64,000 nucleotides of DNA, from contig NZ_BAEN01000035.1 of NCBI RefSeq assembly GCF_000314975.1, forward strand, positions 1 through 64,000, written 5' to 3'. The notes beneath the pieces were generated by a model. The model was not told the DNA's origin. It made no database searches and was given only the letters and a program-made list of their open reading frames with translations. Source of the DNA: Aliiglaciecola lipolytica E3. Lineage in GTDB: Bacteria; Pseudomonadota; Gammaproteobacteria; Enterobacterales; Alteromonadaceae. Both the position numbers and the translations under genes were made by a program. How positions within the stretch are numbered: the first letter of the stretch is position 1; each line of letters begins with the position of its first letter. Shown here one piece after another: positions 12,786 through 23,349 of the stretch.

Positions 12786-12817
12786 AAAAACCCCCAGAAG
12801 TTTCCTTCCGGGGGTTT
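12786..12817 (-). terminator. Attenuator terminator before hisG
   Basis: Thirteen-base stem (one G-T wobble) with a GAAA tetraloop, arms AAACCCCCGGAAG and CTTCTGGGGGTTT, followed by a T-run on the minus strand. It lies about 50 bases before hisG, as expected of a leader terminator. Confidence 0.9.
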
Positions 12818-12877
12818 AGAAAAATTCTTTACCACTGGAAGGACAAATAACCTTCCAGCACGAACCTGAAAGGTTAT
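12786..12877 (-). promoter_or_regulatory. his operon transcription attenuator
   Basis: Five segments on the minus strand can pair in two exclusive ways. A is ATAACCTTTCAG (12877-12866), B is CTGGAAGGTTAT (12858-12847), C is CCTTCCAG (12842-12835), D is the GGAAGG-containing left arm (12817-12804) and E the right arm (12800-12788) of a terminator. A:B is a 12-base stem with one wobble, B:C an 8-base perfect stem, C:D about 7 base pairs, and D:E the 13-base terminator. A overlaps the leader stop codon. A ribosome stalled on the His codons would leave A free (A:B and C:D, read-through); one reaching the stop would cover A (B:C and D:E, termination). The pairings are seen; the regulatory logic is inferred from the known his paradigm. 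Confidence 0.85.
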
Positions 12878-12942
12878 GCTATATGATGGTGCCCAGTAGT
12901 GCGGCTTGTATTTGTAAAACGTTTACTTACAAAAAGTATCAT
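12874..12942 (-). CDS. hisL: his operon leader peptide
   Basis: A 22-codon reading frame encodes MILFVSKRFTNTSRTTGHHHIA, with three consecutive His codons (CAC CAT CAT) three codons before the stop. Position, the following hairpin set and the downstream hisG support a role as the ribosome-stalling leader that senses charged tRNA-His. Only three His codons occur, against seven in E. coli. The ribosome site is weak (AAGAAAAC). A possible promoter lies upstream, TTGCAT at 13013-13008 and TAATGT at 12990-12985 with a 17-base spacer, but both boxes are poor. Confidence 0.85.
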   Translation of the reverse strand: MILFVSKRFTNTSRTTGHHHIA

Positions 12943-13227
12943 ATGTTTTCTTGTTCGCTTGGGTTTCTCGATTTGATGCGCAGAACATTATCCAAACAGT
13001 AAAGATAATGCAAGTATAAACACCGAAAACAATAATTTAAGATTGTATTAGTTAAAACTAAAAAGCATTAGGGCACACCAGATTATCAATTTTGTGCAAT
13101 AAATGAACGAAAAAGGCTAAAGTAAGTCAAAACCAATACGATAGTTAAGAATGATTTCAGTTGCGTATTGCAATTTGAGCGTAACTTGAACCTACATAGG
13201 GTATTGACTATATAGTGAGGAAATCCC

Positions 13228-13545
13228 ATGACGAGCGATTTGATTTTTTCAGTTTTACCCAGGGAAGGTAAAGTTGCTATAGAGAAAGAAGAACTCAAGG
13301 TAAAAAAAATAGAAAAGGAAGCGAAACTACGTGCGCTAAATGAAGAAGAAAGCGATTTAAGTGCTGAAGAGCGTGATGCTAGGGAAAAATATCATAAAAA
13401 ATCCTCTTCTGATAACGCCGAAAAGGAAAAAAAAGAAAAAGCAGACAATAAAGCTAAGCAGCAATCTAAAGAAAAAGAGCCTGTTGATCCTGAATTGCCA
13501 TCAGTAGATGAGCAAGGCAGAAAACACTTAGACATTTATATATAA
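13228..13545 (+). CDS. Hypothetical highly charged, lysine/glutamate-rich protein
   Basis: I do not recognise a family. The 105-residue protein has a short hydrophobic N-terminus (MTSDLIFSVLP), then a long stretch of alternating Lys, Glu, Asp and Ala (about residues 20-85) that would form a helix or coiled coil, and a C-terminal PELPSVDEQGRKHLDIYI. The GAGGAAATCCC ribosome site directly before the ATG supports translation. Similar small charged proteins are common in Alteromonadales and usually unnamed. It lies divergent from the his leader and converges with the next gene. Confidence 0.7.
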   Translation: MTSDLIFSVLPREGKVAIEKEELKVKKIEKEAKLRALNEEESDLSAEERDAREKYHKKSSSDNAEKEKKEKADNKAKQQSKEKEPVDPELPSVDEQGRKHLDIYI

Positions 13546-13613
13546 TTTCTTCAAATTGACCTGCATCGTTTTTTGTCTACTCATCTTCGTTTGAAAACCG
13601 CTTCGAACTTCAT

Positions 13614-13925
13614 TCAAAAAGTTTGTTTTAACCAAAGCTTAGCTTGCTTGCGAGGTAAGCAGCTTGCTAACGGCTGGCTTTCAAAGTCTTTCGTATCCAC
13701 CTCAACATAGACTGACTTTTCAGAAATTTTTCCCCTTTTGAATTCCACAGCACAATTCACACTTTGAGTGTCTTCGGTAAATAAAATCTTTATCGTGTCA
13801 GCACGATTTATTAACAGCTTGTAAGGGTAACCTTGATTCGAATATTTTATTTCAACGTTTTCTGAGGTGGTTGCATTTAAGTTTAAACTTAGTAATAGTA
13901 AGCTGTAAGTAGCTAATTTCAACAT
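13614..13925 (-). CDS. Hypothetical small secreted protein
   Basis: No family recognised. The 103-residue protein begins with a signal peptide (MLKLATYSLLLLSLNLNATT, cleavage probably near residue 18-20). The rest is a short beta-rich domain with two cysteines, one in NCAVEF and one in ASCLPRK, that could form a disulfide in the periplasm. It is separated by about 100 bases from the divergent LysR gene, which might control it. Confidence 0.65.
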   Translation of the reverse strand: MLKLATYSLLLLSLNLNATTSENVEIKYSNQGYPYKLLINRADTIKILFTEDTQSVNCAVEFKRGKISEKSVYVEVDTKDFESQPLASCLPRKQAKLWLKQTF

Positions 13926-14043
13926 GATTGTTTCCTTAGTGTTTGGTGACGTTTCATGTGTAGATTAGACCTGAGGTGCGAATCGAACAAACGATTTAAA
14001 TTAAACCGTGGTTAAGTAAAACTTAACTATGTGGAGCGGGAAT

Positions 14044-14958
14044 ATGCGAGATAATTTACCTCCTCTTAAATCGTTGCATTTTTTTAAAGTTGCAGCGGAG
14101 TTAAGCAGTTTTAAGTTGGCAGCGGAACAATTATTTGTAACGCAAGCAGCGGTAAGTCAACAAATAAAGTTATTAGAAGGGTTTTTAGGGCAAACGTTAT
14201 TTGAACGATCTAATCGTCAAACTAAATTAACCTATACAGGGGAGCTACTGCTTCCCTATGTTCAACAAGGATTTCAACAATTTAAAGCGGGATTAAAAAC
14301 CATCTCAGGTGATAGTAATCCGAATATTTTACGAATTTCTACTCTCCATTCGTTTACCTCCTTGTGGCTTATGCCACGACTACCTGAATTCCAAAAATTG
14401 CATCCTGAACTAATGGTGCAATTGGCCCCAAGCAATGAGCTGGTGGACTTTAGTCGAGGAGATATCGATTTAGCGATTCGTAAAGGCTCAGGTGGTTACG
14501 CTGGGCTAGCGGAGAAAAAGTTGGTTAGTGATTCTCTTATATTGGTGGCTAGCCCACAGATTATCCACCCTGATCAAGTGAATGATCCACAAGTGGTATT
14601 TCAATTACCCTGGATGGAAGACACAACACCTGATGTTGTTTCAGTATATGGCGAAATAAATAAAAGATTTAATGTCGATATTTTCGGATTACAGGCTTCT
14701 ATACGAGCGAACAATTCAGTCGTACTTGTGGAAAATGCTATAGCAGGTCGTGGTTTTACGTTGGTAAATAAAAGTTTGGTTGCTGAATACCTTAAAAATG
14801 GATCATTACTTTCATTGCTAGAGTTTAGTCATGCAAGTCCATATTCGATATTTTTAGTTGCACCCGCACAACATTTTGAATGGCAAAAAGTGAAACTATT
14901 TGAAAATTGGTTTGTACCACTAGTAAATCAATCTTTCGCTGACTTGGAAACCTGGTAA
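14044..14958 (+). CDS. LysR-type regulator, GcvA-like
   Basis: DNA-binding transcription regulator. The N-terminal winged helix (about residues 1-60, LKSLHFFKVAAELSSFKLAAEQL then VTQAAVSQQIKLLE) is followed by a periplasmic-binding-like effector domain. The LPPLKSL start and the PRLPEFQKLHPEL segment resemble the GcvA subgroup. I use the ATG at 14044, preceded by GGAGCGGGA, rather than the ATG five codons upstream. The target is unknown; the adjacent DUF2855 gene and the divergent secreted protein are candidates. Confidence 0.93.
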   Translation: MRDNLPPLKSLHFFKVAAELSSFKLAAEQLFVTQAAVSQQIKLLEGFLGQTLFERSNRQTKLTYTGELLLPYVQQGFQQFKAGLKTISGDSNPNILRISTLHSFTSLWLMPRLPEFQKLHPELMVQLAPSNELVDFSRGDIDLAIRKGSGGYAGLAEKKLVSDSLILVASPQIIHPDQVNDPQVVFQLPWMEDTTPDVVSVYGEINKRFNVDIFGLQASIRANNSVVLVENAIAGRGFTLVNKSLVAEYLKNGSLLSLLEFSHASPYSIFLVAPAQHFEWQKVKLFENWFVPLVNQSFADLETW

Positions 14959-15084
14959 CCCAAATTCAGCTATTTTAGTCATCCAACGGTTTTATTTGAG
15001 TCTATTCAAAATGATGATAAGACAACCTCAATTGAATCGCTAAACTGGTGTTTCGAAATTGTTAAAGCATAAGAGGTTAAACCA

Positions 15085-16188
15085 ATGTCGTTGTTCAATC
15101 GCCAGCAAATTCAAACATCTAAAACAGATCTGAGGCAGCTAAAAGTAAGCAATGACACTATAGATACAGATTTACTTGCCTCAGACCAAGTTGTCTTAAA
15201 AATTGAATCATTTGGCTTCTCTGCAAATAACATTACCTATGCATTGTTTGGCGAAAAAATGGGATATTGGGGATTCTTCCCTGCTGAAGAGGGTTTTGGG
15301 ATTATGCCAATTTGGGGCTTTGCGACGGTTGAGTATTCTAACCATCCATTGATAAGCATTGGTGAAAAGGTATTTGGATATCTACCTTTTGCTACCCATT
15401 TAGTCATTTCTGCTGGAAAGGTCACTCCCCACGATTTTTATGATATCAATGAGCAACGACACAGCATCTCCAGTGTGTACGATCAATATGTGCGTTGTAA
15501 TGCAGATCCAGCGTATGACTCAGCTAAACAAGATTGGCAATTAAATTTTCGTCCTTTATTCATGACATCTTTCGTGCTTGATGATTTCGTGCGTGAAATT
15601 GCCACCAAATCAGTTAACACAATCATATTAACCAGTGCATCTAGTAAAACCGCCTACGGCACCGCTTTTCTATTAAGGCAGCATGCACAGAGAAGTGGTT
15701 TGAATTATCAGGTGGTAGGCTTAACATCAAATAAAAATAGGTCATTTACAAATCAAATTGGATGTTATGACCAAGTAGTTGGCTATCAAGATTTTGCGTC
15801 TTTAGATAAATCCGCAAACAGTATCGTGTTAGATTTTTCTGGGAATAAGCCACTTTTACTTGAGCTTCAGTCTCATTTTGCGAACAATTTAGAAAAGATG
15901 ATTTATATCGGTGTGACTGATGTTGACTCCCAGGCCCAATCGTTTGCTGGAGAACTCAATGGTGAATTTTTCTTTGCTCCAACTCAAGTTAATAAACGCA
16001 TAAAAGAGTGGGGAGGAAAAGGGTTTATGCAGCGCTATTCAGAAGCGTGGGGGACGTTTTCACAGCACATGAAACCATATTTACAAACCACCTATTTGCA
16101 AGGAATCGATGACATTAAACAAATTTATTTACAGGGAGTGGATGGTAATTTTTTAACTAATCAGATGTATGTTCTGAGATTTGATTAA
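15085..16188 (+). CDS. DUF2855 family protein
   Basis: Protein of 367 residues matching the DUF2855 family by its N-terminus (VVLKIESFGFSANNITYALFGEKMGYWGFF) in two blocks and its length. The pattern of an N-terminal GroES-like fold followed by a nucleotide-binding-like middle section recalls medium-chain dehydrogenases, but the usual cofactor motif is poorly preserved, so activity is unproven. It lies downstream of the LysR gene in the same orientation, 126 bases apart, and converges on the formyltransferase gene. Confidence 0.8.
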   Translation: MSLFNRQQIQTSKTDLRQLKVSNDTIDTDLLASDQVVLKIESFGFSANNITYALFGEKMGYWGFFPAEEGFGIMPIWGFATVEYSNHPLISIGEKVFGYLPFATHLVISAGKVTPHDFYDINEQRHSISSVYDQYVRCNADPAYDSAKQDWQLNFRPLFMTSFVLDDFVREIATKSVNTIILTSASSKTAYGTAFLLRQHAQRSGLNYQVVGLTSNKNRSFTNQIGCYDQVVGYQDFASLDKSANSIVLDFSGNKPLLLELQSHFANNLEKMIYIGVTDVDSQAQSFAGELNGEFFFAPTQVNKRIKEWGGKGFMQRYSEAWGTFSQHMKPYLQTTYLQGIDDIKQIYLQGVDGNFLTNQMYVLRFD

Positions 16189-16192
16189 TGTT

Positions 16193-17020
16193 TTAGCGTG
16201 TTTCAGTTGACATATATTTCGCAACTATTAACGGAATTTCGTCAAAATTGACTAATTGATTTCCCTGTTCAAAAAATTGATTTAAATTGTCAGAATTGGG
16301 AAAACTGAAATAGTTGCCCGCGCGGAGATCCATACTTTGGGTTGTCACTGGTTCGCCGTTGGCAATGTAATTCACTGCCTCAACCATTGAGTTAATGCCT
16401 TGTGGGTATAAAGCCAATACATTAGACAAATACGACCTTTGGTAATCTACATCTACGCTGGTGGTTGCAATGATCTGGCCGGCATCGATTTTAGCCGAAT
16501 CTATGTAATGTAAAGTCGTACCTATTTTCTGCTCTTTACGTAACATCGCCCAAAACGTTGCCATTACCCCTCGATAATCGGGTAACGTTCCGGAATGTAA
16601 GTTTATGATGCCAAACTCTGGTATACCAATCACAGGGTCTTTAAGAATTTGCCCGAAACGAATAGAGACAACAAGTTCAGGTTTTTGTGCGGCAATGGTT
16701 TGCTGACCTAGTGGACTGTTGATATCTGGAATATCACTGACGGTTATACCTGAACGATGTAGCTCAGCAAAAGATTTAAAGCGAGAAACATCACTCAGTG
16801 AATTAGTATTCGTGCTGGTTTCTAATAGTGGATAAACGATTTGATTAAACAGCGTTTGTTCTGCGAATTTTAATATTTTAAGTGGTTCCGGCAAGTTATC
16901 TAAGTTACCCACTTTGGCTGACAGAAATATGCGGTATTTGTGCTGAGGCAATTGTTGCAATAATAGGTTTATTGCCAAATTGCTGGCTAAATCGCGATTT
17001 GCAAGTATGGTAATACGCAA
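16193..17020 (-). CDS. Formyltransferase-family protein
   Basis: Homologue of the N-terminal domain of methionyl-tRNA formyltransferase and related 10-formyl-THF enzymes. The catalytic Asn and His are in IINLHSGTLPDYRG and the Asp in SAKIDAGQII, the full N-H-D set. It has 275 residues and no Fmt-type C-terminal tRNA-binding domain, so it more likely formylates or transforms a sugar or small metabolite. It ends a run of overlapping minus-strand genes from 20331 but has no functional link to dapE that I can see. Confidence 0.82.
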   Translation of the reverse strand: MRITILANRDLASNLAINLLLQQLPQHKYRIFLSAKVGNLDNLPEPLKILKFAEQTLFNQIVYPLLETSTNTNSLSDVSRFKSFAELHRSGITVSDIPDINSPLGQQTIAAQKPELVVSIRFGQILKDPVIGIPEFGIINLHSGTLPDYRGVMATFWAMLRKEQKIGTTLHYIDSAKIDAGQIIATTSVDVDYQRSYLSNVLALYPQGINSMVEAVNYIANGEPVTTQSMDLRAGNYFSFPNSDNLNQFFEQGNQLVNFDEIPLIVAKYMSTETR

Positions 17021-17036
17021 AGGTTATTTACTCCAT

Positions 17037-17227
17037 CTAAGGTTTGTTCGCATCTTGCCGTTGTTCGTTATCTGACTGGTCATCTGTCGAATCGGAAGCA
17101 ATGATTTTATCTCCAGGTTTTGATTCGGTTTTTTCAAATTTCATTTTGGCGCTCATTTTCAGCAATAAAATGTTGCCTACAACCAAACCAATAGCGATTA
17201 ATAAACTTACGATAAGCCAAATATTCA

Positions 17228-17228
<1 letters not shown>
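17037..17228 (-). CDS. DUF2897 small membrane protein
   Basis: A 63-residue protein with a single N-terminal membrane helix (about residues 3-24, IWLIVSLLIAIGLVVGNILLL) and a short charged, Ser/Asp-rich cytoplasmic tail. Size, topology and position next to dapE fit the DUF2897 family of gammaproteobacteria, whose function is unknown. Its start shares a base with the M15 peptidase stop, so the two are translationally coupled. Confidence 0.78.
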
Positions 17229-19370
<2,142 letters not shown>

Positions 19371-19441
19371 AAAAAGGTTCTTGTTGTTAATTATTGAAAA
19401 TAAACTGTTTGTTAGCAGTTTAAAAATATCGAAAATGGGCG

Positions 19442-19948
19442 TTAAAATAATACCGAAAAAATAATATCTTCGCAGGCAGTTACTTTTCTTCGGTTAACGA
19501 TTAATCCTTTTACTTTATCACTATTAAGAAGGGTGACATAAAAAGTGGTGTCGTCCAAAGCAAGTTTTAATTTACGTAGATCAAAATCCAATATGACCTG
19601 TCCTTGTTTTATTTTCTGACCAACTTTTACTTTACGTTTGAATCCTTCGCCATTGAGTTTATGTCCATCCCAGCCACAGTGGATCTGTATTTTTAAACCA
19701 TGCTTATCTTTTAAACGAATTCGATGTGCTGTTTCATTCAATTCCAACACAATAGCGTCAAAAGGTGCAACTATTTGGTAACCAACCGGGGTTATCTTTG
19801 CCCCCTCACCAAATAGTCGCTGTTGGAATAATTTGTTACCAGCTGAATCGAGTATATCAACTGCGCCACTTACCGGACTTAACACATCTATTTTTCGTTT
19901 GTATTCAGGCGGTTTTTGATCGTCTACTAATCCACTAAACAACTGCAT
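19442..19948 (-). CDS. EIIA(Glc)-like PTS domain protein
   Basis: A 168-residue protein with the PTS EIIA glucose-type fold. It aligns with Crr through LSPVSGAVDIL, the GEGAKITPVGYQIVAPFDA block, and KLNGEGFKRKVKVGQKI. The two active-site histidines are preserved at His75 (ETAHRI) and His90 (IQIHCGWD). No HPr, EI or EIIBC gene is near, and it sits between an ACT protein and the YffB-dapE pair. It may be a regulatory EIIA relay rather than a transporter part; this is inference. Confidence 0.85.
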   Translation of the reverse strand: MQLFSGLVDDQKPPEYKRKIDVLSPVSGAVDILDSAGNKLFQQRLFGEGAKITPVGYQIVAPFDAIVLELNETAHRIRLKDKHGLKIQIHCGWDGHKLNGEGFKRKVKVGQKIKQGQVILDFDLRKLKLALDDTTFYVTLLNSDKVKGLIVNRRKVTACEDIIFSVLF

Positions 19949-20331
19949 TATAAAATGACTTTATAACCATCTTTTTCCAATGCGATTGCAGCAGAGTCAA
20001 TATCTTTTTGTTTCACTAAAAAATAATCAGTTTCAAACGTGGATACAATAAATATACTAATTTTAGCTGCGGCCAGAACATTACCAATTTGTGCCATGAT
20101 TCCCACCATGGATAAATCTAGTGGACCCAACACTTCCAACACGCGCCAATTATCGTCAGACTCTTCAGAGTCTAGTTGCACTGCTTGAGGCACAACTATA
20201 GAAAGCTCGTCATGGGTTTTACCAATAAAATACAAAGTAGCATTTAGGACCTGAGAAGGGATTTCAGCGTGAACAGGGAGGCTATGAATAGTAAATTTGT
20301 CAGGCAGTGCAGCTAACGTCTGTTTGGCCAT
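19948..20331 (-). CDS. ACT domain-containing protein
   Basis: A 127-residue protein with an ACT-like ligand-binding fold: TIHSLPVHAEIP then LSIVVPQAVQL in the N-terminal part, and GPLDLSMVGIMAQIGNVLAAAKISIFIVST as the canonical beta-alpha-beta ACT unit in two stretches. ACT domains sense amino acids; this one resembles the stand-alone ACT_7/CASTOR-type proteins. It is the first gene of the overlapping run leading to dapE, and its stop shares a base with the EIIA-like start. Confidence 0.75.
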   Translation of the reverse strand: MAKQTLAALPDKFTIHSLPVHAEIPSQVLNATLYFIGKTHDELSIVVPQAVQLDSEESDDNWRVLEVLGPLDLSMVGIMAQIGNVLAAAKISIFIVSTFETDYFLVKQKDIDSAAIALEKDGYKVIL

Positions 20332-20564
20332 TGGTATTCCTTTTAAATTGGCCTTTTATTTTGCTTTAGCTAAGCTGTAAGTCAAGTATTAGTGTATAAG
20401 ATTTGAATCTTAAGGTTATCCACTGTTTCTGTGGATAACCTTGTTGAGGAAACTTTATATCTTAGTTAACTAACTGAAAACAATACCATAAATAGGGTTG
20501 GGTAGAAAACCACCAAGACAATATTTTAAACCATTTTCATTAAAAACCTAAAAGGACAATAATT

Positions 20565-20948
20565 ATGTCAACATCTCCAGTGGGCTCAGTGGTTTGGACT
20601 GATTTGACCGTTAATAACGCGAGTGAAGTGAAAGATTTTTATCAACAAGTTGTAGGCTGGAAACCGAATCCTGTGAATATGGGGGATTACGATGATTTCA
20701 CAATGCAGTTACCTGAAAATAATCAAGACGTGGTGGGAATTTGCCATGCTAAAGGTGAAAATGCAGGTTTACCGGCACAGTGGTTATTGTATTTTAAAGT
20801 TGCGGATCTCGACCAATCTATCGAGAATACCCATGCTCAAGGCGGTAAATTATTGTCTGCAATAAAGCATTATGGCGGGGTAAGCCGTTACGTTATTATT
20901 CAAGATCCTGCGGGCGCAGTATGCGCTTTGTTTGAAGATAACCAATAA
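20565..20948 (+). CDS. VOC family (glyoxalase/bleomycin-resistance fold) protein
   Basis: Small metal-dependent vicinal-oxygen-chelate protein of 127 residues built from two beta-alpha-beta-beta-beta units. The first begins VVWTDLTVNNASEVKDFYQQ and the second near LLYFKVADLDQSIENTHAQG. It ends with the typical DPAGAVCALFED. The reaction is not predictable; related proteins include dioxygenases and antibiotic-binding proteins. An AAAGGACAATAATT site precedes the ATG. It is monocistronic between intergenic gaps. Confidence 0.88.
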   Translation: MSTSPVGSVVWTDLTVNNASEVKDFYQQVVGWKPNPVNMGDYDDFTMQLPENNQDVVGICHAKGENAGLPAQWLLYFKVADLDQSIENTHAQGGKLLSAIKHYGGVSRYVIIQDPAGAVCALFEDNQ

Positions 20949-21058
20949 TCTGTAGATAACTATTGAAAACGATAATAGTTTAAAATCCGTTTTGTCTCTT
21001 GCAAATGAATGGATGATTGTTACATTACAATAAGCTCTATTTTAGGATATGGAAGTAA

Positions 21059-22123
21059 GTGCAAGTACTTGATTTATATGCGGGTCCTACCGCGCTAAAG
21101 GAAATTCAACAACATGGTATTAAACAACACATATTTGATTTCATGTTGGGCGCGTCTGGTGGACCCAAATGGTTCGTTTTAGCAGGGTTAGACAAATACG
21201 TTTTTTCAGAGTTTTTTGCCGAGCGTAAATCGCCACTACACATAATAGGGTCATCTGCAGGAGCATTTCGTTTTGCTTGTTTTGCGCAAAACGATCCGCT
21301 AGCGGCGATTAATCGACTTGCGCAGCGCTATTCAAATACAGTGTACAGCGATAAACCCACAGCAAAAGAAATCACGCTATCAGGTTTGGAGCTTTTAAAT
21401 TATGTATTAGGGGACAGTGGTGTTGATGAAATCATTAACCACCCCATCATTAAAGCCCACTTTATTGTTGCGCGCTGTAAAGGATTGACACGTTTTGAGG
21501 CTAAACCTCTACAATTAACTGGATTGTTAGCTAGTGCAGGGGCAAACGCAGTGCAGCGGCGCTTTCTCCAGCGATTTTATGAGCGTTATGTTTTTGCATC
21601 GCCTAGCAGTGAATTACAAATAACCGATCCCAACAAGATGCCGACACATTTTGTGCCTTTATCTAAGCACAACTTGCCTCAAGCCTTGATGGCATCCGGC
21701 TCAATACCGTTAATTATCGAAGGCATGTCAAACATTAACGGCGCTCCGAAAGGAATGTACCGTGATGGTGGCATCATCGATTATCATTTTGATCTCACTT
21801 TAGGTCCGCAAAATGGGTTGGTATTTTATCCGCATTTTTATCCAAAGCCGATACCGGGGTGGTTTGATAAATCCTTGAAGCGGCGACTACCTCACAAAAG
21901 CAGTTACGATAAGGTGTTAATGGCCGTTCCATCTGCTGAATTTATTGCTTCGTTGCCCTATCAAAAAATTCCTGATAGAAAAGACTTTGAAACCATGCCA
22001 GCACAGCAACGAATTGAATATTGGCAATCAGTCATTAGGCAAAGCGATAGGCTAGGGGAGGCGTTTGCTGAACTTATCAACGATAATAATGTGGCAAATA
22101 AGGTTAAACCCATTGCATTTTAA
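21059..22123 (+). CDS. Patatin-like phospholipase family protein
   Basis: Predicted lipid acyl hydrolase with a Ser-Asp dyad. The oxyanion glycines are in MLGASGGPKW, the nucleophile Ser lies in the G-x-S-x-G motif IIGSSAGAF, and the catalytic Asp in YRDGGIIDYHFD. Length is 354 residues. Translation starts at GTG with GGAAG just upstream; no closer ATG fits. It lies immediately before the tRNA-Val gene and is the last host gene before the inserted element. Confidence 0.88.
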   Translation: MQVLDLYAGPTALKEIQQHGIKQHIFDFMLGASGGPKWFVLAGLDKYVFSEFFAERKSPLHIIGSSAGAFRFACFAQNDPLAAINRLAQRYSNTVYSDKPTAKEITLSGLELLNYVLGDSGVDEIINHPIIKAHFIVARCKGLTRFEAKPLQLTGLLASAGANAVQRRFLQRFYERYVFASPSSELQITDPNKMPTHFVPLSKHNLPQALMASGSIPLIIEGMSNINGAPKGMYRDGGIIDYHFDLTLGPQNGLVFYPHFYPKPIPGWFDKSLKRRLPHKSSYDKVLMAVPSAEFIASLPYQKIPDRKDFETMPAQQRIEYWQSVIRQSDRLGEAFAELINDNNVANKVKPIAF

Positions 22124-22174
22124 GGCCTTATGACGAAAAATCGCGCACATGTGCTAACAAAGCTGAAAAACTCC

Positions 22175-22203
22175 TTGAAGATACACAAATCCATCGTTAT
22201 TAT
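22175..22203 (+). promoter_or_regulatory. Promoter of tRNA-Val
   Basis: The -35 box TTGAAG (22175-22180) and -10 box TATTAT (22198-22203) are separated by exactly 17 bases. A GC-rich discriminator (ACGCGCCGC) follows, as at stringently controlled tRNA promoters. Transcription would begin near 22210. Confidence 0.65.
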
Positions 22204-22245
22204 ACGCGCCGCTTGAGACATTCGTGTTAAGCATCCATTTACAGT

Positions 22246-22322
22246 GCGTCCGTAGCTCAGTTGGTTAGAGCACTACCTTGACATGGTAGGGGTCGGTAGT
22301 TCGAGTCTACTCGGACGCACCA
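22246..22322 (+). tRNA. tRNA-Val (anticodon GAC)
   Basis: A complete 77-base cloverleaf. The acceptor arms GCGTCCG/CGGACGC pair perfectly, the D arm is GCTC/GAGC, the anticodon stem CTACC/GGTAG holds loop TTGACAT with anticodon GAC, the T arm is GGTAG/CTACT, and CCA is encoded. Its 3' half is the attachment site of the integrated element, and the gene remains intact because the element restores it. Confidence 0.97.
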
Positions 22323-22326
22323 TTTT
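22277..22326 (+). repeat. attL, tRNA-side attachment repeat
   Basis: Fifty bases from the anticodon stem of tRNA-Val to four Ts past CCA are repeated perfectly at 32280-32329. This is the classic footprint of tyrosine-integrase insertion into a tRNA 3' end. Confidence 0.95.
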
Positions 22327-22379
22327 AAAAGGCATTCAGCCATAGTAAGTACTAACCTAATCATTTGTTAAGCTTTGTG

Positions 22380-22398
22380 TGTCGCACTGATGTCGCAC
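22380..22398 (+). repeat. Left-end TGTCGCAC repeats
   Basis: Two direct copies of TGTCGCAC, at 22380-22387 and 22391-22398, are 11 bases apart and 54 bases inside attL. The same octamer occurs three times at the other end. Helical spacing at both termini suggests integrase arm or excisionase sites. Confidence 0.55.
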
Positions 22399-22455
22399 TT
22401 GTTTTTTTTCTGTATATAGTAATATATTTATGTATGAGTTTAAGTGCTAGTGCAG

Positions 22456-23166
22456 TTAATTAGAGGTAAAAGTTTCCTGGAGTTCTATCGTTTCGCGTAA
22501 GGTGTCGTGAATTGGATTGAATTTAAAAATGATTTTTTCTGCTTCATCAAAATTTTTGAAAGCGTTCAATAGCGAGCTTGTAGAGGAAGCGGACATTAAT
22601 AATTGAAAATAACATTGGCGCAATACGTCTTCTTTGCTGAATGAATTAGTTACATATTGCCCATCAAAAGTGTTGTTCAACAACACCAAACCTCCATGAG
22701 TTAAACTATTAAAAACTGTTTTGTTTTGTTCAAAAATATCAAATAGTTTATTTGGAAAACCATATTGGCCCATTCGGTTGTCAACTTCCTTGGCTAATCT
22801 ACCTAAATTCATCTCTTTAGCTTTGCCTGTTTCGCCGAATTGTTTTTTTGCTGTCAACTTATCCTTTCTAATAAAATAATCTATCTGATAGTCTGTGGCG
22901 CATAGATTTAACCAAAGCCCTCTGCATAATAATTCGAAAGTGGGCCGCATGAGACAAGCCACCGCACCATTATGATTTGCAGTTGATAATTGAATAGAAG
23001 CGCTAGTGTTGTACAAAACCCTTAAAGAAAATTGCATAAGCAAAAGCTTTCTTTTGTCAGATGGATTAGCTTTTAGTCCTTCAATCGCATTTTTGCACGA
23101 TTTGATAAACTTTTGGATTTCAAGTGATGAAAATATTATTTCTGGGTCGGGGCTATAGTTCTTCAA
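22456..23166 (-). CDS. Hypothetical satellite cargo protein
   Basis: A 236-residue mostly helical protein I cannot name firmly. It recalls DUF5677/DUF6988-type proteins through ACLMRPTFELLCRGLWLNL and the late SLTHGGLVLLNN, where conserved Arg, Glu and His would sit in a helical bundle. It has no signal peptide. Its position at the left end, between the packaging genes and attL, is where satellites often carry cargo such as anti-phage genes, but nothing in the protein proves that role. It is separated from the WYL-like gene by 183 bases, so it may have its own promoter. Confidence 0.7.
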   Translation of the reverse strand: MKNYSPDPEIIFSSLEIQKFIKSCKNAIEGLKANPSDKRKLLLMQFSLRVLYNTSASIQLSTANHNGAVACLMRPTFELLCRGLWLNLCATDYQIDYFIRKDKLTAKKQFGETGKAKEMNLGRLAKEVDNRMGQYGFPNKLFDIFEQNKTVFNSLTHGGLVLLNNTFDGQYVTNSFSKEDVLRQCYFQLLMSASSTSSLLNAFKNFDEAEKIIFKFNPIHDTLRETIELQETFTSN

Positions 23167-23349
23167 TTTAACAGTCTCTTTGGCTTAATTCACCATACTT
23201 AAATAGCGGCCGGAATATTCATTGCTATTTACAAATTTCTTAGCTTCTTCATGATTCATAATGATTTGTTTTCTATTAAGGATAATATACAAACTATTCT
23301 GACCATAAAATGATAAACGACCAAATTAACTGGATGAACTTTGGTTATT

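Noticed and set aside
13086-13298. 70-residue minus-strand frame overlapping the lysine/glutamate-rich gene
   Set aside because: It overlaps a gene with a better ribosome site and has no recognisable content.
23185-23259. 25-codon frame (MNHEEAKKFVNSNEYSGRY) between two satellite cargo genes
   Set aside because: No clear ribosome site and no recognisable family. It may be a gene remnant, but evidence is too thin.
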